Assembly: GCF_037975245.1 (NCBI RefSeq)
Contig: NC_092569.1
Location: forward strand, 27,409,668 to 27,473,667
Origin: Apostichopus japonicus
Lineage: Eukaryota; Echinodermata; Holothuroidea; Aspidochirotida; Stichopodidae
Reading direction: 5' to 3'
Length of the DNA: 64,000 nucleotides
The notes beneath the pieces are model-generated. The model was not told the DNA's origin. It saw nothing but the letters and a program-made list of their open reading frames with translations, and ran no database searches. The stretch's first letter is position 1; each line of letters begins with the position of its first letter. The position numbers and the translations under genes are program-made. Shown one piece after another: positions 39,955 to 53,131 of the stretch.

Positions 39955-41234
39955 GGCCCACTGAGCCCATATATATATGGGCTGCGTGGGCCCAAATGTT
40001 TTATTTACACCTCAATGCATTCCGGCACGAATTTGTGGGGCCCAATATTTTGGGGTCCACAGTTTTTGGGATTCAATATTGGGGGGGGGGGGGCAATTAT
40101 ATCTTTTAGCCACATTATTTGGGCCAAATATTTTTGGGGCCATTTAGACGCAAATTTTATTGGGCCAAAGTATTTGGGAGGGGACAAAATTTTCAAATTC
40201 CAATAACGCCAAAAACTGAAATCAGATTGTATCCAAATATGGAATACAGTGTTTGGTTAATATATGGTACATCTGGGCATAAATACTATGATATTGAGTG
40301 ATGACATACAACGCTTAAATATTCCACTATAACCATTGTGCCCTTTGAGCTCTTGTTTGGAGAGAGGCCAAAATATTAAAATTCCAATAACTCCACAACC
40401 TTAAATCGGATTGTAACCAAACATGGAATACAGTTATTGGTTAATAGCTGGTACATGTATTACAACACTTTAATATTCCACTTAAGCAAGGAACCATAGT
40501 GCCCGTTGTGCTCTTGTTAAACAATGGATTAACATTTAGGCCTACACTGAGGAACTGAAGTCATCATCGACTTATCCTTAAAGGAGCATTCCAGGACTTG
40601 AGCATACTTTAAAGATTAATATCTCGCAAACCAGACTATAAACAGAAACATTACCGACACTCAACTCATTCCTATTTCTTGGACAGTCAATATGACGTAT
40701 TAAGACTAAATTCATCCTTAAATATAAGCAAACCTGCTTGAATGGGAGTGAAGCTAAAAAATATATATTTGTAGACGTTTTATTTCTTTCGTTTACTCTC
40801 TAAGTGATAACAACACGCGTAGGTAGAACTATGAAATAAATATTGTACTACACTTGCTGAATATCGGATATGATTTGGCGGCTAATAACCTCCCCCACCC
40901 CACCCCCATTGCTCTGTGCCCATCTCCGATTGGCCGACCGGTCAGTCACCCCTCCCCTCCCCCACTCTGGTCCTCATTTCATTATCGTCTTGACCAACGT
41001 TAACGCCTCCATTGATACCAGATGTATTACAACGGGTAAATAGAAAAGAAATGATGCCATGGCCGTTATATACCTTGCATGATTACGTTTACATCCATTT
41101 TGTGAACGGAAAAAATGAGCCTGTTGTAGGTCGGTAACCTTTTGACTCCAATGAATAGGAATACTCCAAGTTATAGCCAACAAGAGTATAAAGGAACAAG
41201 AAAAGAAACTATATCTATAACAATATGGTAAATC
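39955..41234 (-). repeat. Dispersed repeat block, copy 2 (inverted, partial)
   Basis: Reverse complement of about 4370-5830, including the GGCCTCTCTCCAAACAAG and GCAATTATATCTTTTAGCC segments. The part equivalent to 5830-7350 is missing. Confidence 0.85.
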
Positions 41235-41485
41235 CAGTGGCGTACCTAGAATAGCTGGCACCCGTGGCGGGTTCTTCCTTTGTCCCCCCGTGCCGGGAAT
41301 GCCGTACTGGGGGTCTAAGGCTTCCCCCTCCCCTTTGAGAAAATTGTGTTTGTTAGGTGACTTAAAAGCAAAATGGTGCTATCTTTGGCAAAGCCTTGAA
41401 CTGATTACACAATGGTTTACAAAAACAGTAATGAACTTGGGGGGCATAGGGGCTGTAGCATGGCACCCGTTTAGTGCGCCACTTG
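41235..41485 (-). mobile_element. MITE-like element (CAGTGGCGTA ends)
   Basis: The left end CAGTGGCGTACCTAG is mirrored by the right end GTGCGCCACTTG. Interior matches 59587-59881 in reverse and, partly, 4250-4373. No clear target-site duplication, so the class is uncertain (hAT-like by end sequence). Confidence 0.5.
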
Positions 41486-42240
41486 GGGAAATTGTTATGT
41501 CATTAAGAAAATAGCGCTAAGATTTATGAAAAGGAGCACTTTTGCACGATTTTTTTAAACATATTATTTGAACAGTTATTATGCAACGGCTGAGCTCCGA
41601 CAGCATTAAAAACTCCACAAGAAAATAGTTGTGAAAGCTCCTTTCTCATACTCTACTGGTTTATTTCACAAAGGGTTTTTCGTTGGTAACCATGAAAGTC
41701 ATCCAATAACTGGAATAAATATCTACAAAACATTGGATTTTTGTACCAACTCGTGAACCAAAATGGACGCAACGTCCATATACGAATTAGTGATTAATCT
41801 TTGGATATTACTTCCTTTATACTATATCATATAGTTGTAAATCCATGAACATATACAACATTGGTCTTTCATGTCTCATAAAGTTATATTACAGTTTTTG
41901 TATAGGCTCATCTCATTGTTCAAAATCAGAAAAAAAGCTCTCGTTATCATAAAGAGAATATTAATTCTCAGCGATGCGGTAATTGCTTCTGATAATAGCA
42001 CAGATATCACGTTTTGAACATGGTAGACGATATTAAAAAGAAAACCCCGTAATAAAAACCCCGTAAGTAAATGTCATATTAATCAAACGCGGTTCAACGG
42101 GGTTTAATGCTCCACTATATAGGCCTTTCATTAACAAAATTATCATAATAATATTAAAATACACTCAAAAAACAGAACGGGCTTTTCATACACAAAAAAA
42201 GCGAAATCAATTTCATTGACAGATTAACATAGAAATGACC
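41486..42240. other. Spacer without recognised features
   Basis: AT-rich, no gene or element recognised. Confidence 0.4.
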
Positions 42241-42261
42241 TTCACACACACACACATGGCA

Positions 42262-42830
42262 ATGCGATCGATTGTATGGTGTTGTGATCGATTGTATCGT
42301 GTTGTGATCGATAGTATGGTGTTGTGATCGATTGTACTGTGATGTGATCGACTATACTGTGATGTGATCGATTGTACTATGATGTGATCGACTGTACTGT
42401 GATGTAATCGATTGTATGGTGTTGTGATCGACTGTACTGTGATGTGATCGATTGTAATGTGATGTGATCGATTGTACTGTGATGTGATCGACTATACTGT
42501 GATGTGATCGATTGTATGGTGTTGTGTTCGACTGTACTGTGATTTGATCGATTGTATGGTGTTTTGATCGATTGTAATGTGATGTGATCGACTGTACTGT
42601 GATGTGGTCGATTGTACGGTGATGTGATCGACTAGGCTGTGATGTGATCGATTGCACGGTTATGTGATCGATTGTACGGTTATGTGATCGATTGTATGGT
42701 GTTGTGGTCGACTGTTCGGTGATGTGATCGATTGTATGGTGTTGTGATCGATTGTACTGTGATGTGATCGACTGTAATGTGATCGACTGTACTGTGATGT
42801 GATCGATTGTACGGTTATGTGATCGATTGT
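42262..42830 (+). repeat. Minisatellite, 20-bp unit (first part)
   Basis: Nearly 30 units of GTGATCGATTGTACTGTGAT and close variants. The array resumes at 42998-43195 after an insertion. Confidence 0.95.
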
Positions 42831-42997
42831 TTGATTTGGTTTGATTTATTTATTTGTTTTTCACGTGTACATTTACAGTGTGAAGGAAGTCCTCCAAAAA
42901 GCGTACAACAGCTTAACAAAGTAGAAGACTCCCTGTATAAAGGAAAGAAGAAAAGTATTTACATAACAATACAAAATAGAATAATTCGACAATAATT
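42831..42997 (-). mobile_element. Insertion in the 20-bp minisatellite, LINE/SINE 3' tail-like
   Basis: Read on the minus strand, the insert ends in short AT-rich repeats (AACAAATAAATAAATC), like the tails of some LINEs or SINEs. No coding sequence. Class uncertain. Confidence 0.4.
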
Positions 42998-43195
42998 GTA
43001 CGGTTATGTGATCGATTGTATGGTGTTGTGGTCGACTGTTCGGTGATGTGATCGGTTGTAAGATGATGTGTTGCTTGTACTGTGATGTGATCGATTGTAT
43101 GGTGTTGTGGTCGATTGTACTGTGATGTGATCGACTGTACTGTGATGTGATCGGTTGAACGATGTTGCGTTGCTTGTACTGTGATTGATTCAGCG
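42998..43195 (+). repeat. Minisatellite, 20-bp unit (second part)
   Basis: Continuation of the 42262-42830 array with more divergent units. Confidence 0.92.
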
Positions 43196-43239
43196 GTGAC
43201 GTGACAACCATACCGATTACTTAGTGAGATATTATGGTG

Positions 43240-45190
43240 TAACAAATTATGTGCAACTAAACTGAGACTTAGTCAGAATCTAACAAAATCAAGTTAACCA
43301 TATACAGCTCAAAATACAGCTTTTCATTTCACCTCAGTGTGATATATGCAGGTGTGATTTTGTCTTTACCCTGATCTATATCTTTAATGATATAACGGTT
43401 ATATTGTCAACGGTTGAGTGATGGGATATCATATTCTTAATAAGTTTTAGCAATCACTCATGCATCATTTTGAATCTCTATAAAACATCGTTTTATTGAT
43501 TGCTAAGAAGATTCATAAGTAAACACACTGCCTCTTTTCAACCTTCTCTTATCATCCTATTCTTTCATTTATCTTTGCTCTGTTGCATGCATGTATACGA
43601 TTGATATATCTCTTTTATTGTATCACACAAGTGATCTCTGCGATCAAATGGTTTTAGGGTGCGATTTTTTATTCAGTGTAAACTTTTATGACATTTTCTA
43701 TGAATCGTGAAATTAAACCGAGTAGAGTAGTAAATTATATGTCAGCTGTTGCTAAATCTTACTTTTTATTTTTATTAAAATATATATATATATATATGTA
43801 TGTATTTATAAAAATAATAATACAGGCTTATAAGCACAACTACTACAGAAAACTGTGTGCACTGCTGTGCTGGAAAACAACTAAATAAATCTGAAAGTAA
43901 CGATACAAAACTCAAACCTGGTCGAGATTCTGGCTGAAATCAGAACCATTGACAAATAAGTAGTGTTTTAATTGCCTCTTAAAAGTAACAACATTTTGGA
44001 TTTCTTTAAGGCTGTCAGGAAGCTTCTTCCACAATTTAGGTCCAGCCTTCGCAAACGAGCGATACCCATACGAGGATTTAACTCGAGGCTCTATCAATAA
44101 CGTATTTCTGCTACGGTCAGAGGTTACCAATATATCATGGATATATTTAGGACCCAGTCCTCTAACAGACTTTAACACAATCAATATTATTTTAAAGTAC
44201 ACCCTCTCCTTGATTTATATATATATCATATATCATTCTTGCAGCAAAAGTTTGAACAGATTGGAGTTGATCATATAAATATTGGTTGAAACCAAAATAA
44301 AGTGAGTTACAATAATAAATATGCGAAATAACCATGTATTGGACAATAGTGCTTAACTCAGACTAAGTAAGATAGACCGCATTTTAGAAATATTTCTGAG
44401 ATTTTTAAATCACCTGGATTTAAGTGAACAGATTTGATGCCAAAAAGACATGGTATCGTCAAAATGTGTCGTCAAATAATGTAATCAGGGTATGTACGTA
44501 TGTATGTTAGATCCTCGGGAACTCGCAAAGAAGCCATCATTGGCTTATCAATGCCGCAAGCTCACCGAAGTCAGTCTCTTAGATTCATATTTAACGTCCA
44601 TGATTATAAATTGTCAATTGTCAACAATTTTGAAAGCTTAATATCTCTGTAGAGATTAACAAAAGGACCAATGAAGAAACACATTTGATTTATCGATATT
44701 AATAGTAAGCCCTGAAACACTCGAAATTAGATTTGATATTTGATATGCCTCTGAGAGAGACTTACATATAAATAAAGTCTGTGATGACGACCGTGTTATC
44801 CGCACACTGGGAGATATTAAAGGAGACACCAGAAATATCTATCTCATTGATGAGAGGATTCAGTCTTAATTAATGAGTTTAATATTTCAGTATACGTGAT
44901 AAAAAGGTTAGGGTTGAGAGGACACCCTTGACGGACACCTCGCCAACACCGAAATACCTTGCCAAGAAACCATTATTTGAAGCATAAGTAGTGATATTAC
45001 TGTACAGAAGACCTTGACCAACTCTTCGAGTTGGGGGACGCTGATTGTACGTCGAGAGGTTCGAAACCGGTAAGGAAGGTCGTAATTCCACTGTAGGCGT
45101 TTGTCACCTGTATCGAACCATACTAGTTCTGTTTTTTTGGTGACATATTTTGCCTTACTGTAGAGATCAAACATGATTCTAACCAACTCA
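43240..45190 (-). pseudogene. LINE copy B, reverse transcriptase to C-terminal region
   Basis: Minus-strand copy of the composite LINE. Fragments: [20 protein letters not shown] region (45195-44908, broken), the QCADNTVVI / SGLTINIDKSNVF region (about 44850-44620, broken), and an intact 96-codon C-terminal piece at 44202-43912 (RGLGPKYIHDIL, then YGYRSFAKAGPKLW, KLPDSLKE, FKRQLKHYLF). That last piece resembles the C-terminal tail of CR1-type LINEs. Several frameshifts make it inactive. It pairs as an inverted repeat with copy C (50.1-52.1 kb). Confidence 0.75.
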
Positions 45191-45194
45191 ACCA

Positions 45195-45530
<336 letters not shown>

Positions 45531-45544
45531 AAATAAATGAAAAT

Positions 45545-45888
45545 CGTAATCAGTTGGAAAAGAATATATATATAGAATAGATATAGGGGGTTAACGGACA
45601 CCCTTGCATAAGAAACCTTGGAATAATTCGCCAAACGTCTATTGTTTGAAATGCCGGACAAAATGTTGCTAAACAAGGTTCGGATCCACTGTATAAAAAT
45701 CGGTCAGAAGTTAAAGAAAGAATGCGTTTTAAGCATAAAATCCCAATCAAGGCAGTCAAGAGCTTTCTCATAATCTTACAATAAGAGGGCACCTGGGGTA
45801 GAGTGGTCGTCTCAGTAATCAATGAGGTCTAAGTTAAGACGGATATTTTCACCTATAAATCTCCCTTTTAAAACTAAGTTTGTTCTGG
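45545..45888 (-). pseudogene. LINE copy B, upstream reverse transcriptase fragment
   Basis: With frame correction the minus strand reads a palm motif resembling DYEKALDCLDWDF and, further on, GISNNRRLANYS. The longest single open frame (45550-45822) is in the wrong frame for this motif. Matches 50134-50450 in reverse. Confidence 0.6.
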
Positions 45889-46214
45889 ACTAATCAAGTC
45901 TTGGAGAACTGGAAACAGCTGTATATTTTCGTTACTATGGTTACCTGCTTGATGAAGGGTATTTGTCAGATTTTTATTTTATTTTATTAAGGTATTTCTC
46001 ATAATCTAGTTTACTTATAAGTTTAGCCTAAAAACTGCTGAACGAGTCTCTAGCCATCCATGTTGGCAAATCAAAATGCAAATAATGCATCATGCAGCCC
46101 TGTTCGTCATCGCCACCCCAGAAAAAAAACACGAATGGTACATTTAATGATGGCGCCCTCACTTCTTCTTACTACTATTATGTTGTTGTCAGTAGACAAC
46201 TTTGCCTAACTTAC
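45889..46214. other. Spacer beside C-type lectin exons
   Basis: No feature recognised. It starts just outside the LINE arm. Confidence 0.35.
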
Positions 46215-46307
46215 CCATCTGATTGCTCAAGTGGGCTCTCATCTGACACCCACCGTAAGTGACCTTCCACAGGATCGTCGGTGATTCCTATACCCACAGA
46301 TATCCAC
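46215..46307 (-). CDS. C-type lectin domain exon (middle part), second copy
   Basis: A 93-nt open stretch between TTTGCTGAAG and a GTAAGT donor. It encodes WISVGIGITDDPVEGHLRWV and then SDESPLEQSD, the WIG(L)...EG...W.(S)D core of the C-type lectin fold. It resembles 47682-47803 in layout but is quite different in sequence, so it may come from a second lectin domain or gene. Calcium-site residues lie in the next exon, which is not found, so sugar-binding ability cannot be judged. Confidence 0.65.
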
Positions 46308-46671
46308 CTTCAGCAAATAGATTACCAGCTTTTCTAAGCAAATTTGTCTACGAAAAAGTAGAAACGGATACTAATCATTAAATGAATTCTTACAATTGCA
46401 ATTTGGACATTCTTAAATAAACGGATGACCCTTCTATCTAAGCTTCCGCACTTAATGTGTGTACCGTTGCAAATTATTCATTAATTAAGAAAATTTGATG
46501 TTTTCTCCCAAATTTAACGTGTAGTTTCCACGAAGCCATGTATTTCAGTGTATATAACCTTAGATATAACGCAATAACATAAATATAATATGTTGGTTCA
46601 TTTTGTCAGACCTGTAAAGGCCTATAGTTTGATAATCGTAAATTATATGAAATAATAATACATTGTTTCAC

Positions 46672-46757
46672 CTTGATCTCGAACCAGGGATCAAGAATTG
46701 GTAATCTTCCAGAGGTCACCATTGCTCCAGCACCGATACCATTACAATATCCGTCCG
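46672..46757 (-). CDS. Possible last exon of a C-type lectin domain
   Basis: An 86-nt stretch between TTTTAATGCAG and GTGAAA encoding DGYCNGIGAGAMVTSGRLPI and then LDPWFEIK. The spacing C...GAMV..G.L...WFEI is loosely like the domain's end. Its starting phase does not match the end of the exon at 47682-47803, so an intermediate exon would be needed. Weakly supported. Confidence 0.35.
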
Positions 46758-47681
46758 CTGCATTAAAATTGAGTTGAAAGGTCAGGGAGAATTTCAAGAA
46801 ACATCTCTGTTTACTACTGATGTATATGTATAGAAGTTGTTCCTCTTGAAAAAGAAGGGAAAATAGTCACGTGCAGGGCGTTTCGAACATATCTGTTTTT
46901 GTTGGTTGAGGATGGTTTGAGACAACAACTTCTCAAACAAAAACAAACAAAAAAGCCAGAAAAAAAATTAAAAGACAATTCAGAACACATTAAACGCCAT
47001 AACATCTTAAGAAGATAATTTCTATTAGCTAGGTTTTTTCCATTTCCACCGCAGTATAGTGGTACAGAACATGGATGTTCCGTGAGTCATAAATTCGGAC
47101 ACGGGGTCGGTGATCCAACCGGCGGCGCCGTGGTCTTGAATCAAGTGCCTCGGACGAAACTATTGCTCCTTCCGCGACCAATAGGAAGTTTGTGCATTCG
47201 TCACCTCAACATGCCGGCAGGTTCCAGCGACCGTATAAACGGTATTTACACCTATAGGTAAACCCTTTTATATAATTCATACGCTAACATTTAAATGCGG
47301 CATCTGTACGTGAAAGTCTAAGGCCAGTCTAAAGTAATAATTAATATCATTGGCTTATGTACGAAAGTATACATACTCAGTTTGACAGGAAGTGAAGATA
47401 ATCAAATTCAAGTCTGTACTTAACTTGTCAGTAATGTCTCATAGTCTGTTAGTAATGGCTTTCACTATGATTATCAAATATATACTGAATGATAATTTCA
47501 TTCCTTTTCGTATATATTAAGGTTTGACAACTTTCCATTCATATGAAGATGAAAGATTTGTTCTAAGAATTTAAACTAGCTGGTGTCAAACCGAATCCCC
47601 CCCCCCCAGCCCCAGCCCAGCCCAACTCTTCGCTCAGTAAAAAAAAATGCGTGGAATAGAAAATGCCTATGAAAATCAAAC

Positions 47682-47803
47682 CTTTGACTTGAATCAAGTT
47701 CTCTGTCATCCTGCAACCATCTGAACTGACCCTCCATTTCCTGATCGTCAAGTCCTATCCAAAATTCGGTTGCGTTTGATTTAGAAAGGTCTGATATTAT
47801 GTC
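47682..47803 (-). CDS. C-type lectin domain exon (middle part)
   Basis: A 122-nt open stretch after TTTCTTTCAG. It encodes DIISDLSKSNATEFWIGLDD and then QEMEGQFRWLQDDRELDSSQ. The WIGL and EG.FRW motifs are the hallmark core of the C-type lectin fold. NAT is a potential N-glycosylation site. The donor GTTTGA is weak. Another minus-strand patch near 47090-47250 reads a degenerate YGRWNL...GDECTNF with a stop and could be a decayed next exon. C-type lectins bind sugars or other ligands outside the cell. Confidence 0.75.
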
Positions 47804-48948
47804 CTGAAAGAAAGCACAAACATAGCAATCATCACAACAAAGTAAACGTCACTGAGGACAAATAAACAAGAGAGTATGTATCCGCATTACAAACGGAACA
47901 AATCAATTTCTACCTTGATTGTTTCGAAATTTGTTCATAAGCAAAGAAAAAAAATAAAGATAAATATGAGACCAAACTATAACAGTTATTCAGAAAATGA
48001 TATCAATCTGTGACAATAAAAAAAAATTTCATAGAATTTTAATTTCAAGATTGTGAAAATGTTTGACCAATTTAGTACATCTATCGAATTTTGGCCAAGT
48101 TTGTTCATCATACCAATCTGAATTATTTGTAATTTGTCTCTAATCCATATCATACGCTCTTAAATGTCACAAATATGACTTTTCTGACATCAATTATGAC
48201 AATTTGAGTTGAGGAACTAATTTAAAGAACTTAATCTGTCGGCTACAATGATAAAAAACGGAGCAGCGATAGTCAGACCAGGAAGCGAAAACAAAATAAT
48301 AACAATAATGATAGTAATAATAATGATAATAATAATGATGATAATAATGATGATAACTGTGGTGCCCCAGGAGAGATTGTTTGAATTATGCACACTTTTG
48401 TGTGGTGTGTAGGCGTGACAAGTTACCAATGACCAAGGTTAAGTTACACATCCGGGACAGCAAGTTTGCTTATGAGGATGTTCATTAATCAAGAATCAAG
48501 AATCGAGTCTCGCACTTGCCATAATCAGGAGGAATTATATTTATAATTCGTTAGCATGAAGTCTTGTTCGTAATTTAATTGAAATAGTAATAGAGTAACT
48601 GGTAGTAGTGAAATGACAGTACCCTTGTCACGGTTGCACAACCTTCCTTCGCCACCGACCTCCCCCCTCCCTCCCCCGGGACTCTTTAAGGTCAAAAGAA
48701 TATGTTTGTAAGCTAACATTTGTTTTCACACCGATATGCCAAATAATTTACACACTTCGTATATTTTTCTCGGGAGGGGGGGGGGGGCTGGGGGAGCTAG
48801 ACACTGCAAGATCACATTGAACATTTTTTCCAAGAGTGGATGTCGCATATTCATACATTCAAGAATTGACAGATAAATCGTAATCAAAAGTTAAGAATTT
48901 TGTTTGTAATTTGTTTTGTTTTTGTTTGTTGCTTTCGTTTTTGTTTAG
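47804..48948. other. Spacer with (AAT)n and poly-G tracts
   Basis: An imperfect (AAT/GAT)n tract lies near 48290-48356 and a poly-G tract near 48775. No exon is supported. Confidence 0.4.
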
Positions 48949-49078
48949 TAAATTCCGTTCAATGAACAGTGAGGATCTTGATTGTGTAGCAATGGACGTG
49001 AACGGCAACTTTAAATTTCTGCCTTGTGGGTCGACGCAAACGTTCATTTGTGATTTACCAATCTGTACCGACAGTTAG
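48949..49078 (+). CDS. C-type lectin domain, last exon (plus strand)
   Basis: Opens after TTTTTGTTTAG and ends at a TAG stop. It encodes FRSMNSEDLDCVAMDVNGNF, then KFLPCGSTQTFICD and LPICTDS. The pattern DCVAM...NG.F..LPC.....FIC is the conserved end of a C-type lectin domain with its two disulphide cysteines. It is on the opposite strand to the other lectin exons here, and its upstream exons were not found. Either an inversion separated it from its gene or a second lectin gene starts elsewhere. Confidence 0.72.
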
Positions 49079-49282
49079 TATGATTACATCATTCAGTGTA
49101 TATTTGATAATCATACAAACTAAAAGCCATTATACTAACAGACTATGAGACATTACTGACAAGTTAGAGGTGGGATCGCTCGTAAATTCTGTACCTCCAT
49201 GGTCCTTCACACCACCCGATTCAAAAAATAGGAAAAAGTGGCGGAGCTATATGGCGGGCCATCAGTCTCAAATCATGGGAGA

Positions 49283-50041
49283 TCGACTTATACCGATTTA
49301 AATCGACATATACCAGTTTCCCTCGACATATCATCGATTTATTCTACATATCATCGATTTATTTTACATATCATCGATTTAAATCGATGATAAGTAAAAT
49401 AAACTGGTATATGTCGATTTAAATCGATGATAAGTAAAATAAATCGATGATATGTCGAGGGAAACTGGTATATGTCGATTTAAATCGATGATAAGTAAAA
49501 TAAATCGATGATATGTCGAAGGAAACTGGTATATGTCGATATAAATCGATGATATGTAGAATGAAACTGGTATATGTCAATTTAAATCGACATATACCAG
49601 TTTCATTCTACATATCATCGATTTATTTTACTTATCATCGATTTAAATCGATGATAAGTAAAATAAATCGATGATATGTCGAAGGAAACTGGTATATGTC
49701 GATTTAAATCGATGATATGTAGAATGAAACTGGTATATGTCAATTTAAATCGACATATCATCGATTTATTCTACATATCATCGATTTATTCTACATATCA
49801 TCGATTTATTCTACATATCATCGATTTATTTTACTTATCATCGATTTATTTTACTTATCATCGATTTAAATCGATGATATGTAAAATAAATCGATGATAT
49901 GTCCATTTAAATCGACATCTACCAGTTTAAATCGATGATATGTCGAATTAAATCGGTAGAAGCCAATTTCCGTGGACTTATACCAGTTTCTAGCGTCTCA
50001 AATTGACATATACCTATTTAAATCGACATATCATCGATTTA
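49283..50041. repeat. Palindromic modular array (ATCGATGATATGT / ACTGGTATATGTCG modules)
   Basis: About 750 bp made almost wholly of two modules in both orientations. One is TACATATCATCGATTTA and its reverse complement; the other is TCGACATATACCAGTTT and its reverse complement. They meet at TTTAAA centres (for example CATCGATTTAAATCGATG at about 49372 and 49639), giving about ten overlapping dyads. Linkers vary (TATTCTA, TATTTTA, TCCCTCG). No coding frame of interest. Confidence 0.93.
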
Positions 50042-50133
50042 GCTCATTAACATATTCCAAATCCCGATTTCGGTGATGATTGACATGTGGAGATACATCA
50101 CGTGTAGTCACCTGACAATGGCGATGACGAACA

Positions 50134-52095
<1,962 letters not shown>

Positions 52096-52143
<48 letters not shown>

Positions 52144-52154
52144 GATATAGATAG

Positions 52155-52204
<50 letters not shown>

Positions 52205-52205
52205 C
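52096..52205. repeat. (TA)n microsatellite
   Basis: TA tract with a few GATA interruptions at the end of LINE copy C. Confidence 0.95.
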
Positions 52206-52498
52206 AGGTTTCTGCCCAGGGTGGATTGAGTGCCGGTGTGACAGTACAGAGTGTCCCCCTGTACAAAGTGTCTCCGCGGACACTTTGTACCAGCACATTT
52301 AGTCCGGTCGGACATTATCTGCTGAAAATTGTGTCCCACCCTCACAGCAAATATAGTCCCACCGGACGAAATGTCCTGGTACAGAATGTCCGCAAATACT
52401 TCATAGCATATTTTGTCCGGCATAAAATTTAAGCATTTCGACATTCAAAAGGCAATTGAGTTCATTATCAATAATTAGAGCAGATACATCAGAGTTAA

Positions 52499-53131
52499 AT
52501 GTTACAGGAAATAAATGAGACGTTGTGCGTTGCTGCAAAACAAAAAATAGAACGGGGAAAAAAAGAAGAAAAAGAAACAAGGCTTCCGTCTGTAGAAGAT
52601 GTTTATCATGTTTTTGTTGTGATTGCTGCTATGTTATCCTCCGTATATGTTGCATGTTGTATTTGGCAACTACATTGCGTTCATAGTCATCTTTACAGAG
52701 GGAGAGATAGTATAAACCTAACTTCCTCCCCAACGGAGGGCGGGTACGAGATAGGGAATGCAACAGCTACAACACAAAATGATAATTGCAGAGGTAAAAT
52801 ATTACGAACTTTAGGAGTCCAAACTTCATTGTTGCCGTATTTCCCTAACACACAGTGGGTAAGTTTTGGCAAGTATGGTAACTGTACTTCATGGGTCTAC
52901 GAGAGTTGCCTAGCGAATATGAAATTTCATCCGTGCGTAAAGCTCATTATAGGACGGGAACCGAGGGTGTTTTCAAGTTACATCCTAAACGAAATCGGCA
53001 ACGCTGTATACAAAACTCAGTTCCATACACATAATTTTGAGTGCAAGGATAAGGGGGGGGGGGTTGGGATGGTAAGTTATCGAATTTGTGTCCTGGGGAG
53101 GGGTCTGCTTAAGTCTGTGACCTATCTGTGA
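52499..53131 (+). CDS. Unrecognised 210-residue type II membrane-like protein frame
   Basis: An ATG-started frame of 210 codons, one of the longest in the window. Residues 1-32 are polar with many Lys/Glu (cytosolic-like). Residues about 36-58 are a clear hydrophobic segment ending CCIWQLHC. The rest is extracellular-like, with three potential N-glycosylation sites (NLT, NAT, NCT at about 73, 87, 128) and cysteines at about 97, 129, 137, 146 and 182. A GTAAGT follows Met191 (53072), just after a 10-G run, so residues 192-210 may be intron. I do not recognise the family. It lies inside the left part of the putative transposon, antisense to the integrase. It may be element cargo, a host gene or chance. 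Confidence 0.4.
   Translation: MLQEINETLCVAAKQKIERGKKEEKETRLPSVEDVYHVFVVIAAMLSSVYVACCIWQLHCVHSHLYRGRDSINLTSSPTEGGYEIGNATATTQNDNCRGKILRTLGVQTSLLPYFPNTQWVSFGKYGNCTSWVYESCLANMKFHPCVKLIIGREPRVFSSYILNEIGNAVYKTQFHTHNFECKDKGGGVGMVSYRICVLGRGLLKSVTYL

Noticed and set aside
42352-43245. Frames rich in HHSTIDHITVQSI
   Set aside because: Translation through the 20-bp minisatellite, which changes frame every unit. Not a gene.
47090-47250. Possible third C-type lectin exon (YGRWNL...GDECTNF)
   Set aside because: It contains a stop and lacks a donor at the expected place. Mentioned only as a possible decayed exon.
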